A stretch of 64,000 nt of DNA from assembly GCA_003254925.1 (NCBI GenBank), contig QANZ01029088.1:174256-238255 (forward strand). Reading direction: 5' to 3'. The notes beneath the pieces were generated by a model, which worked only from the letters and a program-made list of their open reading frames with translations, ran no database searches and was not told where the DNA came from. A program made the translations under genes and the position numbers. The stretch comes from Chamaecrista fasciculata (lineage: Eukaryota > Streptophyta > Magnoliopsida > Fabales > Fabaceae). Numbering within the stretch: position 1 is the first letter of the stretch; each line of letters starts with the position of its first letter. Of the stretch, positions 59,325 through 64,000 are shown piece by piece.

Positions 59325-61783
59325 ATGAAATTTTCATCTGTTATGTCTATTACTTGCTTATTGAGCTTAGCATTGTTAGGCTCATGTGCTGCAATAGAGA
59401 TTTCATACGACAACAATGCTCTCATCATCAATGGAGAAAGACGGCTCATATTTTCTGGAGCAGTTCACTACCCACGAAGCACAGTACAAATGTGGCCTCA
59501 GATTATCCAAAATGCAAAAAATGGTGGTCTAGATGCTATAGAGACTTATGTTTTCTGGGACCGCCATGAACCTGTTCGACGAAAGTATGATTTCTCTGGG
59601 AATTTGGACTTCATCAAGTTTTTTCAGCTCATCAAACAGGCAGGACTCTATGACATTCTAAGGATCGGTCCTTATGTTTGTGCAGAATGGAACTATGGAG
59701 GCTTCCCTTTATAATTGCACAAAATGTCAGGGATTGAAATGAGAACTGATAACCAAGTTTTCAAGAATGAAATGGAGGTTTTCACAACAAAAATTGTAAA
59801 TATGGCCAAAGAAGCTAAGCTTTTCACATCCCAAGGAGGACCAATTATTCTTGCACAGATTGAGAATGAGTATGGAGATATCATGTGGGGCTATGGTGAT
59901 GCAGGTAAGGCATATGTGAAATGGTGTGCTCAAATGGCAGTAGCACAAAACATTGGCATTCCATGGATCATGTGTCAACAGAATGATGCTCCTAGTGGCA
60001 TTATCAATACCTACAATGGGTACTATTGTGATAATTTTCAACCTAATAATCCTAAGAGTCCAAAACTATTCACTGAAAATTGGATTGGGTGGTTTCAAAA
60101 GTGGGGTGAAAGGAACCCACATAGAAGTTCTGAAGATGTAGCTTTCTCGGTGGCTCGATTTTTCCAAAATGGTGGGGTGCTTAATAATTACTACATGTAC
60201 CACGGAGGAACAAACTTTGGACGAACTGCAGGAGGTCCTTATATGACAACATCTTATGATTATGACGCTCCCATTGATGAGTATGGAAATTTGAATCAAC
60301 CGAAATGGGGGCATCTTAAACAACTTCATGCAGCAATAAAATTAGGGGAGAGGATTCTCACGAATGGGACTAGAAGTGATAGAGATTTTGGAAATTTAGT
60401 CACATTGACAACATTTACCAATAATGCCACAGGGGGGAGATTTTGCTTCTTAAGCAATGCGAACGGAGCTCAGGATGCATATATTGACTTACAAGATGGT
60501 AATGAGAAATACTTTGTGCCTGCTTGGTCTGTGACCATTCTTGATAATTGCAATAAAGAGGTTTTCAATACTGCAAAGATTAATACTCAGACTTCAATGA
60601 TGGTAAAGAAAAGTGATGAATCTACTCAACTCACTTGGGCATGGACACCAGAGCCCATGAAAGATACCTTATCAGGGAAGGGAAAATTCAGAGCAAACCA
60701 ACTTCTTGAATAGAAAGACTTGACTTTAGATGCAAGTGATTACTTATGGTACATGACAACTGTTGTTATCAAAGACACTTCAGTTTGGGAAAATGCAACT
60801 CTACGAGTGGACACTATGGGTCACGTTCTTCATGGCTTTGTTAATAGAAAATTCATAGGATCAAAATTCAGTCAATGGGGGAACCGATTCACATTTGAGG
60901 AACCAATTTCTCTAAAGCCAGAAGCAAACATTATAACTTTGCTTAGTGCCACAGTGGGGCTTGGGAATTATGGAGTGAGGTTTGATTTGATAAAGACAGG
61001 CATAGCAGGTGGTCCAGTTAAGTTAATTGGTAAGAACAATTTCACTCTAGACTTGTCAAACAACTCTTGGTCTTACAAGGTTGGGTTGAATGGGGAGGCT
61101 AAACACCTTTATGGCCGATCATGGAACAAGGGCTCAATTAATAATCTTCCAGTTGGAAGAAGAATGACATGGTATAAGGCCAATTTCAAAGCCCCGTCTA
61201 GGACAAACCCTGTGGTTGTAGACCTAAAAGGAATGGGTAAAGGACATGCTTGGGTGAATGGTCAAAGCTTAGGCCGCTTCTGGCCTTCTTTGATCACTAG
61301 TGTTGATGGATGCAGTGATACATGTGACTACAGAGGAGCATACAAAAAGGAAAAATGCAACTCTAATTGTGGTAACCCATCACAGAGATGGTACCACGTG
61401 CCAAGGTCATTTTTGAATAATCAAGAAAACACATTGGTTTTGTTTGAAGAGATAGGTGGAAACCCTCATAATGTGTCATTTTAGACCGTTACCATAGGTA
61501 CAATTTGCGCCTATGCATATGAAGGTTCACTTTTAGAGCTATCATGCCAAGGTGGGAAAGCATGTCAGAAATCCAATTTGCTAGCTTTGGAGACCCACAT
61601 GGAAATTGTGGATCTTTTGTAAAGGGCTCTTGGGAAGCTAGTAACAGTAAATCTGTAGTTGAAACAGAATGCATTGGAAAAGAGAGTTGTGGCCTATTAG
61701 TAACAAAAGAAGCTTTTGACGTAAGTGGCATGGGTAACACTACTAATATAAGTAGACTAGCTGTCCAAGTCACTTGCTCGTGA
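59325..61783 (+). pseudogene. Intronless GH35 beta-galactosidase pseudogene, nearly full length
   Basis: The whole family length (about 819 codons) is present as one uninterrupted stretch without introns, whereas plant BGAL genes usually have many. A signal peptide is followed by the GH35 barrel: [38 protein letters not shown], then GGPIILAQIENEYG with the acid/base Glu and LFTENWIGWF with the nucleophile Glu. Beta domains follow, and finally a SUEL-type lectin domain (SEIQFASFGDPHGNCGSF, SCGLLVTKEAFDVSG). Four lesions are visible: TAA at 59712-59714 where the family has Trp, TAG at 60711-60713 and 61482-61484 where Gln is expected, and a one-base deletion-type frameshift near 61556. The stops fit C-to-T or G-to-A changes. 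I infer a retrocopy that died recently. No poly(A) tract or target duplication could be defined. Confidence 0.88.
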
Positions 61784-62590
61784 GTCATTATTTTTCTTTT
61801 TAACGCCTTTGTTTTGTTTGCCATACAAAATGAGGCATATAATAATTAAGGAATAGTTGAACCTTTTTATATTGTGATGTATTTGTTGTGTTTATAAATG
61901 AAATATAAGATTATAACATTATGTGTTTATTAGATTGAGAAAAAAAGTATGTTATTTTTAAAAGGTATCGTTATGGTTTTTTAAGTTTGGAGTTGTTAAT
62001 AATTTTTTTTGGATATATTGACATTTTTTTGTTGTTGTTCATATCATACAAATTTGATAACAAACAAAATTAGTTTATTGCTATCTATTTATTTTAATAA
62101 ATATCATGGAAAAAATGCTTTTAAATAAAAAAAATAGTAACTAGGTTTTTGAGGAATTAGCTAAAATTTCTAAAATAAGTGTGTACGAGCGAAGCATAAC
62201 TATGTGATATTCTATAAAATTGCCATAATAGTATGAGAAGATTTTAAATATATAAGAGTTATACTTGTTCATTAACTATTTTTAAAGAATTAAGAAATAT
62301 ATGTCTATCTCCATGTCCAATCTCTTCTCCGATGATGAGTTTGGTATTAATTATATGTTAGATTGACATATATGTTGTATATGTCAAGACTCAAGAGTTT
62401 TAAATCTGCAATTAAAAAGAATATTTATCTTTGGAGATATTACAATTAGATGTATAACTCAGGTAGCTAAATGCAATTTCTCCTTTAAATTTTATAGCTA
62501 TATATACCATCATAGATGAAATGAAAGTACTTATGGCATACATGTTTGCTTCTACACGGTCATTTTTTATCTTCGTTTTCTTTAGGCAAC
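61784..62590. other. 3' flank of the pseudogene, AT-rich
   Basis: No gene. A run of A (gagaaaaaaagt, about 61937) could be the remains of a poly(A) tail but is too short to rely on. Confidence 0.45.
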
Positions 62591-62725
62591 GGATCCTTTG
62601 TTGTACCTCACGATGTGCGGTGCGGTAGAGGCCAATAGCGTGGCGCCACGTGTGCAGACGCACCTACGTGGCGCCACGCCATTGGTCCCTGCCGCACCAC
62701 ACATCATGCGATACAGCAGAGGATT
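62591..62725. mobile_element. GC-rich palindromic MITE-like element, about 135 bp
   Basis: Imperfect inverted halves: ggatcctttgttgtacctca and gatgtgcggtgcggtagagg, then ccaatagcgtggcgccacg, against cgtggcgccacgccattgg, ccctgccgcaccacacatca and gcagaggattc. It would fold into one long hairpin. It is far more GC-rich than the surrounding DNA. Confidence 0.75.
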
Positions 62726-63661
62726 CACTATCTTTTCTTTTTAATTAATACTAGCTATATTATCTATACGCAAATAATTAAAAGTTTAGAGTATATTTCA
62801 CTGAATGAAGTAGTTTGGGAAGAAATATAAAAGAGTACAAACAATTATGCATAAAAACAACATGATATACAAAATTAACTTTTTCTATAATTTTTTAAAA
62901 GAATTTTATACGTCAGAATCTTAGAAAATATCGTATATCTATAATTTCAACTCCTAACCTTATTGTATGTAATCATTATAATAATATCAAAGGAAATGAT
63001 TTTATTTGTTTACATATTATATATGAAAATAAAAATTATATTATAATATCACTCAATTACTAATATATTTTTTTAAACATACTTATAATTATCTATAATT
63101 TAATATACATTTAAATATTAATAAAANAACTCCATTGAATTTCTTCTTTATATATATTTTTTCATAAAAACCACAATCAGTGACAGTGAGAGTCTTCTGG
63201 TCAATGTCTTTGTGTGTTTTTTTTTTTTACCATTTTCTCGTTTGATGCGTTGATTTCATATATTTGACAGAATCAAAATATAATGTTGCTTCCAATTAAT
63301 TTTATTACTGTTTGGCCATGTCAGCATATGTTAGCTGCATATATATTATTTATATATAAAAATGTAAGTCCACATCAGACATCTAATTGAAAAAAAAAAT
63401 CAAATCATGTTGAAGACTTAATTAAGAAATTAAATTAGAGAAATTCATTTAAAAGTTGCAACTTGCAACGTATTAATGACTTCAAAGTTATATGTATATT
63501 TATATATGCCATATTATCTTATATTATATGGCTCCACCCCTTTCTAGTCGTCATCTTTTAAAACTATAGTACAAAATTAATAATAAGAGGAAAATTATTA
63601 TTTGATCCCTTCTTTTTTACTGAGTTAACGATTTAGTCCCTTATTTATTTTACATACATAT
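62726..63661. other. AT-rich stretch leading into a Helitron-like 3' end
   Basis: No gene. A single N at 63127 marks another probable join. Part of this stretch may belong to the element ending at 63694, but its 5' TC terminus was not found. Confidence 0.45.
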
Positions 63662-63694
63662 TTGCGTGCCCGTTAGGGCACGCAAAACTTCTAG
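63662..63694 (+). mobile_element. Helitron-like 3' terminus (hairpin plus CTAG)
   Basis: A perfect 10-bp stem (TTGCGTGCCC, loop GTTA, GGGCACGCAA) at 63662-63685 is followed after five bases by CTAG (63691-63694) and then T. Plant Helitrons end in a short GC-rich hairpin a few bases before CTRR and insert between A and T. The 5' end and any Rep-helicase are not visible, so a non-autonomous copy is inferred. Confidence 0.65.
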
Positions 63695-64000
63695 TATTTA
63701 TATATGACTTCAAAGGTTCAACTCACAATTCACAAATTTACGCAGTCTTCACGCTTCAGCGGTTAAAATGCAAAGAAAGGTGAGTTTTGTCTTACTTTTT
63801 TTGTCTTACTTGAAAGATTCTAACGAAAGCTCATATATAAATTTACGAAATTTCCATGAATATTACTGCTGCAAAGTAAAACAAAAATTCTTATGAATTT
63901 TGAGAAGTCACAAAAGATTCTTTGATTTTTTTTAAATAAATAATTTTTTTAAAATTTAATTTATTTTCATTTTTTTACTGTCATTAATTTTAAGGAAAAA
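63695..64000. other. AT-rich stretch at the window end, no supported gene
   Basis: After the Helitron-like terminus the text is AT-rich with short A and T runs. No coding frame or element was recognised. Confidence 0.4.

Noticed and set aside
63662..63685. An intrinsic transcription terminator.
   Set aside because: The DNA is plant nuclear, and the hairpin is followed by CTAG rather than a T-run, so a Helitron end fits better.

Overview
The window is 64 kb of nuclear DNA from a flowering plant, most likely a eudicot. The evidence is GT-AG introns, long AT-rich intergenic stretches, plant-only gene families (PYL, PADRE, ALOG, trihelix, F-box/PP2, P34-like protease) and many plant-type transposons. 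The species cannot be fixed from the sequence. Three single N bases (3560, 35415, 63127) look like contig joins; one sits between two 90-bp blocks that read identically, which suggests a local assembly error.

Layout, 0-11 kb: a P34-like papain-fold gene (441-1872) whose catalytic Cys and His are both replaced. It is followed by a segmental duplication of an ABA-receptor (PYL) locus with three copies: a 3' fragment, a broken copy and one intact gene at 6548-7090 (minus). Next is the intronless peroxisomal PTS2 receptor PEX7 (9840-10796, minus).

11-28 kb: mostly intergenic, with LTR fragments and a retrotransposon primer-binding site, a PADRE-domain gene (19586-20161), two small inverted-repeat elements, a Pack-MULE-like element (22803-24064) carrying pieces of two unrelated genes (a SUD1/DOA10-type RING-CH exon and a golgin N-terminus), and a 2.1-kb solo LTR.

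28-46 kb: a trihelix transcription factor (28198-29055), LINE, SINE and MITE relics, a 270-bp tandem duplication, a second long-TIR element, an ALOG/LSH gene (39313-39930, minus), a solo LTR with a perfect 5-bp target duplication, a foldback element with arms of about 460 bp, and a multi-exon GT-A-like glycosyltransferase (42323-45970) whose 5' end is uncertain.

46-57 kb: a locally duplicated module made of an F-box/PP2-B gene followed by a U5 snRNA gene. Two F-box genes look intact (51308-52964, 54297-55459) and one is a relic at 46.9 kb. Two U5 snRNA genes (48280-48400 and 56250-56370) have the plant snRNA promoter (USE plus TATA), the invariant U5 loop and an Sm site; the second also has a perfect 3' box. 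These are the least obvious genes in the window because no protein search would find them.

57-64 kb: an intronless, nearly full-length GH35 beta-galactosidase pseudogene (59325-61783) with three stops and one frameshift, a GC-rich palindromic MITE, and a Helitron-like 3' end at 63662-63694.

The host genes do not form a pathway. The common theme is local duplication combined with heavy transposon activity, including at least four very small A-tailed insertions flanked by target-site duplications.
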